Shown here in pieces: positions 22,190-34,319 of a stretch of 64,000 nt of DNA. Source of the stretch: Rhododendron vialii (lineage: Eukaryota > Streptophyta > Magnoliopsida > Ericales > Ericaceae). The DNA is taken from NCBI RefSeq assembly GCF_030253575.1, contig NC_080569.1, positions 8,685,501 to 8,749,500 of the forward strand, read 5' to 3'. The translations under genes were made by a program, and so were the position numbers. Below the pieces are notes generated by a model. It was not told the origin of the DNA. It did not search any database and saw only the letters and a program-made list of their open reading frames with translations. The stretch's first letter is position 1; every line of letters begins with the position of its first letter.

Positions 22190-22510
22190 TGAAAAATTCT
22201 AAAATCAGCCCAATGAGTTGACAATTGTGAGTGTGTGAATCTATCCATGAGTTGTCAACATGGTAATGGTAAACCTGTACTTGCAACATAGCAGGGTACG
22301 ATTCCCCCTAGAGACAAACCATGGTTTAAGTGGGGGGGCCATGGCAATAGGTTGTGTGCTAGTCTCTCTCGATGTTTGGATTGCGCAGTCGGGTCCAATA
22401 GTGGCTCGCTGCAGGGTTATTTCTCGGTTACAAAAAAAAAAGTAAATGTGAATGTGTATTAAAATGTATAAAAAAAAACACAAAAATATATGCTTTTTTT
22501 ATCCTCTAAT
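22190..22510. mobile_element. MITE interrupted by a SINE-like insertion
   Basis: The outer sequence (AAAATCAGCCCAATGAGTTG, then AATGTGTATTAAAATGTATAAAA) matches the reverse complement of 52140-52293. There the same MITE is uninterrupted. The match splits at about 22240 and resumes at about 22450, so something inserted inside this copy. Confidence 0.55.
22245..22445 (+). mobile_element. SINE-like element
   Basis: About 200 bp interrupt a MITE. The insertion carries a B-box-like GGGTACGATTCCCCC, an A-box-like CATGGTAATGG upstream, a pyrimidine-rich body and a terminal A-run (22431-22441). These are features of tRNA-derived plant SINEs. The target duplication is not clear because the flanks are simple (TGTGAAT repeats). 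Confidence 0.5.
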
Positions 22511-22530
22511 GTGCTTATCGTTTACATAGG

Positions 22531-22651
22531 AAAATGATATTGACACTCCAAAAATTGATGCAGGCATTCCAAAAAACAAAAGAAAGTCACTTTGGAATTA
22601 AACTAATTTTGAAGTGCCTGTATCAATTTTTGAATTGCCAATATCATTTAC
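22531..22651. repeat. Small hairpin MITE
   Basis: AAATGATATTGACACTCCAAAA and ATTGATGCAGGCATTCC are mirrored by GAAGTGCCTGTATCAATT and ATTGCCAATATCATTT. This gives two arms of about 45 bp around a short loop. Confidence 0.7.
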
Positions 22652-23393
22652 CTTTACATAATGGATTGACAAAAGTACACAAAAATATATGTAGGGTCCT
22701 GCTAACAGGTGCTAATATGCACCGGATAAAAGCAATAAAAAATTATTATTTCTTGTATGGGTGATGTCTCATGTTCTGAGTGTCGTGCTTTCTTTTCACA
22801 CAGTCGTCATTCTTTACTGGCACCTTTCTTTCTTTTTCAAAATGACAATTAATCTTTCTCTTTCCCCAATTTGAAAGAAACCTCTCTTCCCTTTCCATTC
22901 TCTCTCCTCTCCCCTCTTACCCATCGCCTTCAAAAGCCCAAACCTGAGCCACACCACCCTCATCTTACCAATTTTATAACCACGGTGATCGAAAATTAGA
23001 ATCAGTGCACACGAAACGGCCAATTTCATGGTCGTAAGGACAAATTTTTCTGGCAGGTTGGGGGCAAGGATGAGGCTCTGGTTTTTGAAAATATGGGTAA
23101 GCAAACAGTAATCACCGGAAAGCTCATACAAATCGACGTCCGTGTTCAGAATTATTCAAATTTATTGGGTTTGGTCTGAGGGAGAATATCCAACAGAAAA
23201 CATGAATTACAAATAGACTAGAAATTTCGTCTCTGTTTTCAAAAGTGTGAAACAAAATTAGATGCAAAATGGCCCGGATCTCAGAGATTTTTTTTTGTAC
23301 TCTGCATAGCTTTCTTGAAAACGATCTTCGTTTGAGTTAGAATGGTTCTTCTGAAGCACTTCAGATTGAATTGTGGGGATCCGTTTATTTTTA
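22652..23393. other. Intergenic DNA left of the Mutator-like element
   Basis: No gene or clear repeat is recognised. A minus-strand frame at 22814-23131 has no domain and lies in pyrimidine-rich DNA. Confidence 0.3.
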
Positions 23394-23500
23394 GGGAGAA
23401 TTTTTCATAAGTCCATTATAGCACTTTCCTAACCCACTAAGTCCACTTCTAAATTTTAAAACCCCCTAAGTCCACTAACCTATTAGTAAGGATATAATAA
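23394..23500. repeat. Left terminal inverted repeat of the MULE
   Basis: The motif CCCACTAAGTCCA is repeated as CCCCTAAGTCCA about 45 bp later. The same double motif occurs inverted at the right end (34205-34309). Internal repetition inside the inverted repeat may reflect transposase binding sites. Confidence 0.8.
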
Positions 23501-23917
23501 CCCTATTTAGTCTAATATACCCCTGTTTTTAAAAAACAATTTGCCACGTTTTTTCATCCATTTCAAAAACTGCCATTTCAAAATTGAACATATCCCGAAA
23601 AAAACTCTAACATCCATTACAAAACCAACCCCCCCTCCCCCCCTTTCCCCCCTTCCCCCCCACCGCCTTCTCAGAAAGACGATACAGACATTTCCAGAAA
23701 AACCATACATCGCCAACGGCCTTCTTCGTCGCCGTTCATCACCATTTTTTCAGTCGTACGTTATTCTCCTCCGTTCGACGCCATAGTTCCAGTCGGAACT
23801 TCTTCTCCATTCGTCACCCGATATTCGCCCGTTCTAGTCGCCGTGATTCACCCGTTCTAGTCGCCGTGATTCGCACTCATATTGCCGTCAGATCATACGA
23901 CGCAATCGATACACTAG

Positions 23918-24811
23918 GTATGTTACCCTCCGTATATATGGTTATATAAATGGTTTTGCTAATTTTAGTTAGGGTTTTGATTGCGATTACATATGGTTAT
24001 ATCAATGTCGGATATATATTCGGACCAATTAGGTGATTTTTCGATCATTGTTTGTTAACCACTTTGATTCCTTGTTCAAACAAGTTATTCGGGAAAATTT
24101 CTGAATGATTTATGATTTTGTTTGAGCAGTCCAGTTTATATGCTTATATAACTGGTTTGGTTATGTTAAGTTAAGGTTTTGGTAGCAAGTATATATAGTT
24201 ATATCAATCTATGATCAGTCCAGTTTATTCTTATATTCTTATATATAAGGTTATGTAAATTGTTTGGCCAAGTAATGTTAGGGTTTTGATTGCGAGTACA
24301 TATGGTTATATCAATGTCGGATATTTATTCGAACCAAATAGGCCGCTGCGCGGACAATTTCAATAAACAAATTTAATTGGTTTAATTGTTATAACCAAAT
24401 TCAACGAATATATGGTGTTCCTTATGTATATATGGTTATATAAATTGTTTGGCAGTTAATGTTAGGGTTTTGATTGTGAGTATATATGGTTATATCAATA
24501 TTGGATATAAATTGTAATCAATCAGGCCGCTGCGCGGACCATTTCAATAATCAAATTTAATTGGTTTGACAGCTATAACATAAATCAACTAATATATGGT
24601 ATTCCATCTGTATATAAGATACATATGGTTATATACTTGACTGATATAGTGTATAATGAGACGTATAATATTTAGGTTATATAACGTTTAGGTTTTCATT
24701 TGACCCGCTGATATCATGGAACATATATGGTAATATCAATTTATCGAATCCATTTGCAAACATATAAACATGTTTGTTTCCATATGTTTAATGTTTTTAT
24801 TGTATGTGCAG
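23918..24811 (+). repeat. Tandem repeats and GTTATAT motifs in the Ulp1-gene leader intron
   Basis: A donor ACTAG|GTATGT at 23917/23918 and an acceptor GTGCAG at 24811 frame a likely leader intron. Inside, a unit containing TTAGGGTTTTGATTG, ATATGGTTATATCAAT and GGATAT recurs at about 23970, 24285 and 24460. GGCCGCTGCGCGGAC is repeated at 24341 and 24526. GTTATAT or ATATAAC strings occur roughly every 50-100 bases. Confidence 0.7.
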
Positions 24812-24813
24812 CA

Positions 24814-27800
24814 ATGACAAATCCTAACAAAACAGGGAAAGAGTTGGTACCTGTGACATACGCAGCAGAAGCTCGTCCGTTAGCAATGATTGACCCACAA
24901 AAACAGATGAGGCAGAAGAAGACACCAAGAAAGCGGACAGTAGACCCAACTAGCATAAATATAGAGGACAGTGACGATAATACCGAGGTCATCAAGTCTA
25001 CCTCTACCACCCCCAGGGAAAAAGTGGCAGCAAGAGAGAGTAAAGGACCAGAAGTAGCTGCTGAGACTCCAACTATCCGGCACTCCCCAACCGCAAGAAA
25101 AAAGGCAGACAATTATGATAAGACTGAGGTAGTCAAGTCTTCATCCCCCTCCCCCGCAAAAAAGGTGCCCGCAATGAAGAGGAAAGCATCAAAAGTAGCT
25201 GCTGTAGAGACAACTATCCAAACTTCCTCCCCAACCCCAATTAAAAAGGTTACCATGTCAAAAGTGAAGATCAAAGACCGTGGGACAAAGCCAAAGACTG
25301 AAAAGGTTTATGAGAGAAAGGGGAAAAGGCCTAAAAGGGAAGCTGAAGTGATTATAGATCTGCAAACCCCGACAAAGAGGGTGACACGATCTTCTGAGGC
25401 AGTGCGGAAAATCCAAAGAGGTAATGACAATGAAGAAACAAAGATTGACAAAGGATTTAAAAGGAAAACAAGGTGTCAAGTATCCAAGGACATAAAAGCT
25501 AGGGTGAGAAAAAAAGAAAAGGAAGATGAAGAAGAAGAGGAATGGGATGAAGAAGAGGGGGATGAAGAAGAAAAGGAAAAGGGGAAGAAATGTAAAAGAA
25601 GTAAAAGGTTCATGGGCAAGAAAGGCATACGAAAACAAGAAAAAATAGAAACCGGGATGTCTAATAATCCCCAAAAAGTAATGAGGCACATTCAGTACAG
25701 GTAATGATACCTGATCATATGTATATGATTGTTTTGATATAATGTTATATATATTATATTAACATGTGCAAGCATATATATGATGTTATCTGAAATATAT
25801 ATGGTTATATATGGTAATATGTACCATTCTGAATGTATTGCAACAGCATACAAATGTTAGCTGTTCCATATAAACCTTAATATAATGTTACATATGAATT
25901 ACTTACTAGTGAAAAGTTCTATATGTATTTGTAATCTGAATTATATATGGTTATATATGATATTCTGTATCAATGTATATTTTTTGCAGGTCAACTTTAA
26001 ATACTGTGGTAAAACTGATAAAGAGTATTCCTACCGGGGAATTCACACCACTTCAAATTCAGGAGATCAAGAAAACACCATTTGCAGAGCTTGTGTTGGG
26101 TATTGTCGAAGCAAATCTGGATGAGGCCTACGTAAGGAAAAGCGATACTGACGTATTAAAGTTGGTAAATCAATATGAGGGGACGGGTGGGAGATTCAAA
26201 TTGGGTGGCAAGTCTGTAAGAATAACAGCCAAAGAGGTTACACTGATATTTGGGATACAATCTGGTAGTACGAGGATTGTACTAAATCTAACTCCAAGGG
26301 TACCAAATTCAGATTTTGCGGATCGTCTCTGCCCAGGTCCCAAAGGCCAAAGGATATTGACCATTCCGGTACTAAGGGAATTCTTTGCCAAGGCTGTTAA
26401 AGGTGCAACTTTGGAGGATGCGAAGGACTTGGCGCGTGTCCTATGCCTTTTGTTAATAGGCACACTGTCTTTTGCAAATACATAAGCCAGGGTGAGTTGG
26501 GGTTACTTGGAGTTCATTGAATCTTTGGATAACAGCACGTCATATGATTAGGCAACCTTCATAACTGAAGACATCATTCAAGAACTAAACAAAAGTGCTT
26601 CTTCAAAACCAACAAAAGTCGGAGGATGCGTAATGGGACTGATGGTAACAATGACTTTACTTTTTATAATTTTCCTAGCTTTTCCAAATTTTTGGTATGT
26701 TTTAATCTAATTTGTGCCTATATTCGAAAACAGTATTGGCTTTGTGAGCATGTGTCTTTAATTAAACAAGGAGATCCACAAATCATACCAAGGTTCATCA
26801 AGTGGAGGATTGGTGACCTAACCAAGGAACTGCGTACAAACAAATTGGACTCTCTTGATCCGCAATCGGTAAATATTTTATATGGTTATATGTTTTTTTA
26901 AGTTACATAGTTTATCAAATATGAAACAGTTTTAGTGGTAGATGTGAGTTATAAACATCATTGTTTATTATATTTTTTTAAAGGTATTATCCTCAGAGTT
27001 AGAGCCAAACAACAAGGAGGAAGAGTTGTACAGGTTTTCCCCAGTCCCCGGTCACGAGGCTGATGACAAGGATGCTAAGTTGAAGACGGCAGTTGACACG
27101 TCGGGCGATGAGGTCTTGCAGGATACAAGTGATGAGGAAACGGATAATGAGCAAGATGAAGTGGTAGCCCTCCGAGGCATAATCAGAAAGTTGAGTGAAG
27201 AAAATGCGGAAAAGGACCAGATAATTTCTGAGCTTCGGAGGAAAAACTCGGAGAAAATTGCCACAATTGCTGAACTTAGGAGAAGGATTACAAAGCATCA
27301 ACAATCCACAACACCTAGTTTCGGATTCGAAGGCATTTCGGCACAGTTTGATAAAGATCACCTAGAACACGAAAACATTACTTTACAGACAGAGATTGGT
27401 GGCATGCTCATAGAGAAAGACATTGTTGAAGAAAAACTAGAAGTGGTCAGAGACATCATTGATGATATTGTGACACACTCTGTCACACAAACGTACCCGG
27501 TAAAGTAATGTTTTTATATTTTAGGTTATATAAGAACTTTTATATATTTTGTTAAAAATATTAGGTTATATATACAATTATAACTGGTTTATTTCTGGGA
27601 AAACAGATCGGCGAAAATGTGGGTGAGACGGAGTCCAAAGATAAAAAAGTGGATGCCGGGAGAGAGATACATGAAGTTGAAAATGTGGACAAAGAAGAAG
27701 AAGAAAAAGAAGAAGAAGACGAAGAAGAAGAAGAAGAAGAAGGAGAAGAAGAAGGAGAAGAAGAATGTGGACGGTTTGAAATTGTCCAGGATGAGGGCGG

Positions 27801-29882
27801 ACCAGAGCACATAATGGTGCCAGATGCAAATGTGGACAGTACAACTGTTGAAGCATACACGAGTATACTAGAATGCGACACACCTAAAAGGAAGAAGGGG
27901 AAAACCAAAGTAAAAGTGAAATCATCATCCCTGACTAGAGGAGTGAAGAAAACTTTCACCAGAGTGGAGAAGCGATTAGACGATTTTGTCTACGTTGATT
28001 TGAAAAAAGGGGCAAAGAAATCATCAAAACAAAAGTGGAATCCGAGTGAAGCACCATTGATTCACTTGCTCCCGGTTAAAGATGCGAACCTATTGCGTCA
28101 AATTGTTGACTGTTCTGACGCAGATCTCAAGTAAGTCAATATACTACAATAATATAACCTCATATGGAATTTTTGCATTATATGATCTCTGCTGCTGTTT
28201 ACAAAATTATCTCTGTGCTGACAGTTTGTTCGTATACATAATTTTCACTCACTGCCCAATCCAAACACCCAAACGATATACTTACAGAATATAAGTGAAA
28301 AAAAGATATATATGATAATCTGAAATATATAGAAGCATACTCCTAGTGTACCACAACTTAGTTAACATAGTACACTGTGTTCCCTCTACAATCCTAGTAA
28401 TGGAAAAGGCAAAACATGATATTGGAGTGCATACACATTATCAGACATCAACATTTTGGTGTTTCCTATATGCAGTTCTAGGCTTTCATATCAACAGAAA
28501 GCTACTGCCACTATTGAATGATAATGCTAATACTGAATTCTCAAATGATTACATGATATTGGTTTTTCGTTGCATGTTGCATGTTTCCATGCAATATCGT
28601 CAGTGGCAACCTTATGCAAGTTTTTTGTTGCATTAACATAATCTTTTTTGGGCATATAACCTCATATTTTTTTTCCTCTGATCTGATCTCAAGTAATTGC
28701 TGAATTATTTTTGGAAAACGTGTGATAACAGTTGCACCGTTTGGACCAGTGATGTGACGAGAGAAGTTATACCCCTGGAAGACGTAATGAAACTCTTGCA
28801 ATGAGGGGACGTCTCAAATTGGGTATGGCAATAATATCTTATATACAAATCAAACTGGGTATTGGTCGATTCTATTGTTAACTAAATATGGAAACTAATG
28901 CAGATGATCGACGGTCTAGCTCGTATGTTAACAATCCAGCTGGAAAAAGATAAGCTTAACCATGGTAACGTTGCATATTTCCCATGCACCATTTGGGTAA
29001 GAAACATATATTTTATTTTCGTAATTGCCTGCTTATTTAAGGTTATATATGATCATCTGTCTAATGTCCTTAAAACCTTTTTGAATGCAACAGACTATAC
29101 TGCACAACGAGAAAAGCGACATGAGAACAGTTCTGCTAGACCAAAAGCTCCATCGTGTGTTTGAAAACGTTCGGCAACATGGGACTACATATTATTGGTA
29201 CTTGGTATTCCCTATGAATGGCAGCGGGGACAAACCGCTAAAATTTAGTCAGTACCATTGGACCATTCTTTTCTATGATGTTAGGAAAAAGAAATGGATG
29301 CACTACAATTCGTTGAAGAAGAGAGACGGCAGAGATCCAATTCTGAAAGACGCTACCTTTGTGGTACACGTAGTAATTTCATATATGCAAATAGTCATAA
29401 ATCCATTCACGAACAATATCAACACCACTAATGTTGTCCTTTCTAAATGTAGAAAAAATACGTGGAGAACTACATGAAGGACAGGCATGATGAGCTGAAG
29501 AACAAAAGTACCGGTATGGAGATACTCTTTCAAGAACAAAATTTCGATGCTCCAATATGCTCACCTCAAAATGCTCCACAACAAGAAAATACATCGTAAG
29601 CTTCGAAACTCCATAAAACTCGTACATACAGTAGTTTGCAAAGAACTCCAAATAAACTTATCATTCTTATTGGCCTCGAAACTATGTAGGGTTGATTGTG
29701 GGGTTATCGTCTGCATGCTCATGGAACTATTGGCGCACCTTGAACCAATCCCAAAATCACTGACAAAGACAGAAATTGATCAGTTTAGAGCTGGTTTAGT
29801 CTCTCGGATTTTGAACGATGAAGGTAGAAGCTGGACAATCAAGAAATGGGAAGCTAGAAGGATGGGGAAGGGGTCGCAATGA
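24814..29882 (+). pseudogene. Ulp1-like cysteine protease gene of the MULE (VANC/Kaonashi-like), broken by three stops
   Basis: Ten exons with clean borders can be chained: 24814-25700, 25990-26644, 26734-26868, 26984-27499, 27607-28130, 28732-28822, 28904-28996, 29094-29369, 29453-29595 and 29690-29882. The first exon is Lys/Arg-rich and basic. The second resembles the DUF1985 / plant-mobile-domain-like block found with Ulp1 in plant transposons (KKTPFAELVLGIVEANLDEA, then SVRITAKEVTLIFGI). Exon 4 is coiled-coil-like and exon 5 has a Glu run (about 27690-27770). Exons 8-10 form the C48/Ulp1 peptidase: His in QYHWTILFYD, YNSL where many relatives have DS, and Gln plus Cys in PQQENTS and VDCGVIVC. 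In-frame stops at 26483 (TAA), 26549 (TAG) and 28802 (TGA) disrupt it. Ulp1 enzymes cleave SUMO, but the role in transposons is not catalytically proven. Confidence 0.85.
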
Positions 29883-31024
29883 CTGTTTGTGATATGGAGA
29901 GTGATATGATGGTGAGATTGTAATATGGGGAGTGAGATGGTGTCCTCGGGACAAATGTGGTTTTAATTTTTTTGTAAGGATAGATGACAGTTTTTTTTGT
30001 GGAAGGAGATGGTACAAAATTCTCTGATGGCTCATTTCGAACAAACTTTGACTTATACGACAGCAATCTGATATTTGCCACAGTTCTGTATCAAATTTTT
30101 GACATGTTTTAGTTCGTATATATGGTTATATAAAAGTTGTTGGAATTAAGATATTGCGGCTGTTATGTTTCTTGCAACAGTTGTAATGTTCTGATTTGCT
30201 TTTAACACTACTGTTCTGTTGTTTTCTACTACTGTTTTGTTCTGCTCCATATTGGGTATTGTCTGTCCTTTGATTGATGCAGTTATGTGTGGCATATGAT
30301 GAATCCTTGGTTTAATTAATAGTGGCTCCAACTGTGATATATCAACTGTGTAACTCCTTCTACTGTCGTTTGCTGCTGTTTGCTACTGCATACTACTGTT
30401 GTCCTGTTCGGCTACAAGCTGATGCTGTCCAGAACTGCTGCCGGAATTGTCAATAATGGCAAACACAGTTGATACTAACAATGGCACACACTGCCTCTGT
30501 CCAGTATTTGAAATGTTTTGTTGCTAGTGTTAGTAGAATAAGATTAATGTTATTCTGTTATCTTTTGTTGGTGTCTTTAAGACGTTTCCTTCCCTCTTAC
30601 TATTTTACGAACATTTATGGCCATTTTTAAAAATATGTCATATGTAACTAAAAAATAAAATGAGAATATATAATGTTATATAATGTTATATAAGTACATT
30701 AACGATAAATACAGTGTTCCTGGACAGCAGAATATAAAATGTTATATAACGTTATATAACATTACTTAATCAAACTGTACAGAACTGATGTGCACCTCTA
30801 AAGGAGAAGGGATAACTTTATATAATGTTATATAACGTTAATATCTCAAAATGTGCACAACTCATGTCTACAAAACATTAAACTCTTTATTTATCCATAA
30901 TCCAAAAGAAACAATTTAATATTCAGGCATGAATAATGAAAAAAATGAAAAAAAAACAAACCCCCAACTTTATTCTATTCTCCATCCTAATCTCTCCTTT
31001 ATTCTCATATTTGTCCCGTTTGCA
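29883..31024. other. Intergenic region between the two MULE genes
   Basis: This is the shared 3' side of the convergent genes. CTACTG / CTGTTCTG-type repeats lie at about 30170-30420. At 30660-30850 palindromic GTTATATAAC and related ATGTTATATAATGTTATATA strings are dense. No gene is seen. Confidence 0.7.
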
Positions 31025-33339
31025 TCATATATCGCTTGGCTCTTTGCATGTTCTTCGATTGTGCTTTGTGGCCTTGTGGCACCTCCCACATTTATTAGGC
31101 CTGGTATATGACTCTTCACCCCTTGAACGAATGCGTTTAACTTTGGGCCTACCCGCTGGCCGCCTATTCCGTGGAGGGTTTATAACCCGGTCACCTTCTT
31201 TCGTAAAATCAGGAATGTCACTCTCTACAACCGGATATATAGGTTCTTCATATGTACGCCGATACGCATCAACAAGGTAAAACGGATCCATATGGTCCAC
31301 CAAATTTCCTTCCCCTCCACAAGCTTTTATAATAACTGTTGCAGCATGCTTACACATGAAACCGGTAGATTGCCAATTACCACAAGAGCAGGTCCTTTCC
31401 TCAACAGATACTACCTTTGGGATACGACAGCGTACCTCGTACAACCCACCCTTTGACATAATGATCCTCCACGACCTTCCTTTCTTGATAAAGTGAGCTA
31501 ACTTCTTATCCATCTTCGGACAAATCACTGAATTCCATTTCATCGACTTTACTCTCCTAGCAGCCATTTGCCTCATAATTTTGCGACGAAGCTCATCAAC
31601 TAAATAAAATACAGGCATTTTCCGAGCTTTAAGAATCCAATTATTAAACGACTCCACAGCACTAGAGCTCATCTCACCATACCGTTGACCTTCGAAATAC
31701 GCGTTACTCCAATGCTCTTTGGGGACACTCGCAATAAAGGTCCTAGCTTTATCTCCGCCAAATTGGTAAAAATCTTCCTCAGCAGCTTTGTAAACCGACA
31801 CCGATGAAGCATATGCACATTTGTTGAACAATTCAACGAGCCTGTTCCGAAAACCTTTTCTAAACCGTCCCGGGAAGTGATCCTTCAAGTTAAACTGTAT
31901 GTGATAGAGACAGTATGCATGATGACAACCGGGAAACATAACAGGAATGTTGTTTACAAGACCTGCATTACGATCAGTAATAAAGGTAATAGGACGAGTG
32001 GACATTGTACTCTTTAGAAGGCCAAGAAACCAAGTCCAATTAGCTTCATTTTCAGCATCACAAATTGCATAAGCTACGGGAAATAGACCTGCACATGAAT
32101 TATAAAATATTACATCATATGCAAACTTTTGTCATGTGTAGCTTCTCATAATAAAACATACAATGTTATATATTCAAAACTGTACAAATGAAATCTAATA
32201 CATAAGGTAAAAATATAAAGAACCAACACAAACATACATTGATTTGCATCTTTCCCTGTTGCGGCAAGGAGTGTTCCTTTGAATCTACCTTTCAGATGGG
32301 TCGCATCCAGACACAAAAAAGGCCGACAGTAGTTGAACCCCTTGATACAAGCATCAAACGACACAAACAGTCGCGAAAACTCCTTTGTTACAGGATCAGA
32401 TTCAAGCCTCAAAACGGTCCCTGGATTCGTAGCCTTTGCAGCTTCAACGTACCACCGAAGCCTATCGAATGAACCTTCATAATCTCCATATAATCCCCCC
32501 CTTGCCTTTTCAACACCTAACCAAGCACTATGATAGCACAGATCAAGACCATACTTGTCCGTAAACATATCCATCATGTCGATAGGTGAAGTCTTGGGTT
32601 TCTTCTCGACAATCCCAGCTATCTCATTCGCAACCAAACGGGATGACACACGCTTATGCTTATTGGTTCGGTACGTTGAACCACAATTATGCTCATTATG
32701 ACACTTTGTAATATGAAATACTCCATTGGTTCTATTTAAAATAGCATGCACGTACCATCCACACCCTACAATAACACAAACAGCTGTCACCCTAATATTG
32801 TCATTTTTCACCAAACGGTACATAAAGCCATTCTCAATCGCATATTTAGCTAGATCCTGCTTGAACTCCTTCACACCTAATAGAAATTCCTGTCCAACAC
32901 CCTCTATCAAATGAGCCCAAGCTTCAGTCAAATACCTAGGCTCAGCATGTTTACAATACTTTTCCGCGGGGTCCATTCTATCCACATATTCTAACTCATC
33001 ATCAACCACTTCATCAACATCACCCACTTCATCAACATCACCCACTTCATTAATAGTACTACCAACAATTAACCTGCTACTATGTTTATTCTCATCAACC
33101 TTCGCGTTTATGCGATCACAATTACTAAACAAGAAAAGCATGTTCTCAAAATCAGATTCATTATGAAGAGCACAATATCCATCCTCATAAGCATATGAAA
33201 CAGAAAACCCACCAACAGACAGATTTTCCCACCTATTACGAATACTGCTTAAGACATCCTTCAACCTACCACCACCCGATAACCTCACCGGAAGAATCTG
33301 CAACCCATACTTACAAAGAAACATTATTGTTGAATCCAT
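31025..33339 (-). CDS. mudrA: MURA-type transposase of the MULE (MuDR/DDE family), intact
   Basis: Two coding exons, 33339-32238 and 32088-31025, join through CAAT|GTATGT and TGTGCAG|GTC to give 721 residues with no stop. The start MDSTIMFLCKYG follows a leader-intron acceptor (33345), which is why an upstream in-frame Met at 33411 is not used. Visible parts are an N-terminal PB1-like segment and a small acidic repeat (NEVGDVDEVGDVDEV). A MuDR DNA-binding region lies at about 150-226. The DDE core has Asp345 (CLDATHLKG), Asp406 (FITDRNAGL) and a candidate Glu near 513 (AVESFNNW). A SWIM zinc finger follows (CSC, then CKH, about 601-615), and a CX2CX5HX4C knuckle ends the protein. It should cut and join the terminal repeats in the nucleus. 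It is probably still competent or only recently silent. Confidence 0.92.
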
Positions 33340-33344
33340 GACAA

Positions 33345-33875
33345 CTGCACACATAACAACACACAAAAAAACGGAAAAATCAAAAAACTGAAAAATGTGG
33401 TTATATATCAAAAACCATAAAACGTTACAAACACAAAATATAACGTTATATAAATTAAATAACGTGATATACAGCGAATATGAACAGGATAATACTGTTG
33501 TTATATAACGTTATATAACAACAGTAACATTATGTACAATGTCAGATACGACTCTTATCCAGTTATAACTTGCAATTCAAAAAACTGAAAACGTGGTTAT
33601 ATATCAAAAATCATACAACGTTACAACGTTACAAACACAAAACATAACGTTATATAAATACAATAACGTAATATACAGCGAATCTGAAAACGAGAATATT
33701 AACGTTATATAACGTTATATAACAACAGTAACGTTATGTACAAAGTTTGATACGACTCTTATACAGTTATAACTTGCAATTCTCATATGTATAATAACAA
33801 GGGAACTTCAAATACACCAAAATCAATGTCAGAAACGAAATCAAAAGCAACAGATCAATGGAGAGATAGAGTTAC
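33345..33875 (-). other. Leader intron of the MULE transposase gene with GTTATATAAC array
   Basis: On the minus strand a donor CTCTG|GTAAC at 33876/33875 and an acceptor GTGTGCAG at 33345 enclose an AT-rich intron. It contains two related blocks of about 200 bp (33395-33580 and 33586-33780). Each carries GTGGTTATATATC, ACGTTATATAAA and a double AACGTTATATAAC string. Confidence 0.65.
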
Positions 33876-34204
33876 CAGAGAGGGAGGAAGACGAGACTAG
33901 GGCCTGGAATTCTTGGAATGAGTCGTCTGGGAAAAGGAAATATTCGCGATCACCGGAGAAGGAACAGAAGATCACCAACACCAGAATAAGACTCGAGATT
34001 AACGAATGAGTAATAGTAGATGATCTCAATATCAAGCACTATCTTCCTGATTTCACGGTATTTCTCTCCGACTCTCTATTGTAACGTAAAAAAATTGGAT
34101 TCAAACGACAGGGGATAATGGGGGGATAATGGGCTAAAAATAAGGGATTTGAATGTAAGGGTAAATCAGTCAGGTATTATTTAACTTTTAAATGAAACGG
34201 ACCT

Positions 34205-34309
34205 TATGCCTTATCAAATACCTATTAGTGGACTTAGTGGGTTAGAAACTTGATCAATGGACTTAGTGGGTTTGAAACGTGATATAATGGACTTTAGGCC
34301 AATTTTTTA
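34205..34309. repeat. Right terminal inverted repeat of the MULE
   Basis: It contains TGGACTTAGTGGG twice (about 34213 and 34259) and ATAATGGACTTTAGGCC at the tip, the inverted counterpart of the left end. The outermost 21 bases align without gaps to the left tip. Confidence 0.8.
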
Positions 34310-34319
34310 TTATTTTTAT

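Larger units (their letters stand above)
23394..34309. mobile_element. Mutator-like element (MULE), 10.9 kb, with transposase and Ulp1-like gene
   Basis: Imperfect inverted ends of about 105 bp (23394-23500 and 34205-34309) share CCACTAAGTCCA, TAAGTCCATTATA and CCTATTAGT strings. Both flanks carry TTATTTTTA (23385-23393 and 34310-34318), a candidate 9-bp target duplication as expected for Mutator. It is AT-rich, so it could be chance. Between the ends lie a MURA transposase gene on the minus strand and a Ulp1-like gene on the plus strand, arranged tail to tail. Each gene has a leader intron near its own end. Mutator elements with Ulp1-like proteases are known in plants (Kaonashi-type and VANDAL-type). 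The transposase is intact but the protease-like gene is broken. Confidence 0.9.

Noticed and set aside
27561-27959. Ser/Phe/Leu-rich minus-strand frames near 27.7 kb
   Set aside because: They are the complement of the Glu-coding GAA/GAG run in exon 5 of the Ulp1-like gene.
24814-29882. Ulp1-like protein as a host SUMO protease gene or viral protease
   Set aside because: It lies between MULE terminal repeats beside a transposase and has the DUF1985-like plus Ulp1 layout of plant transposons.
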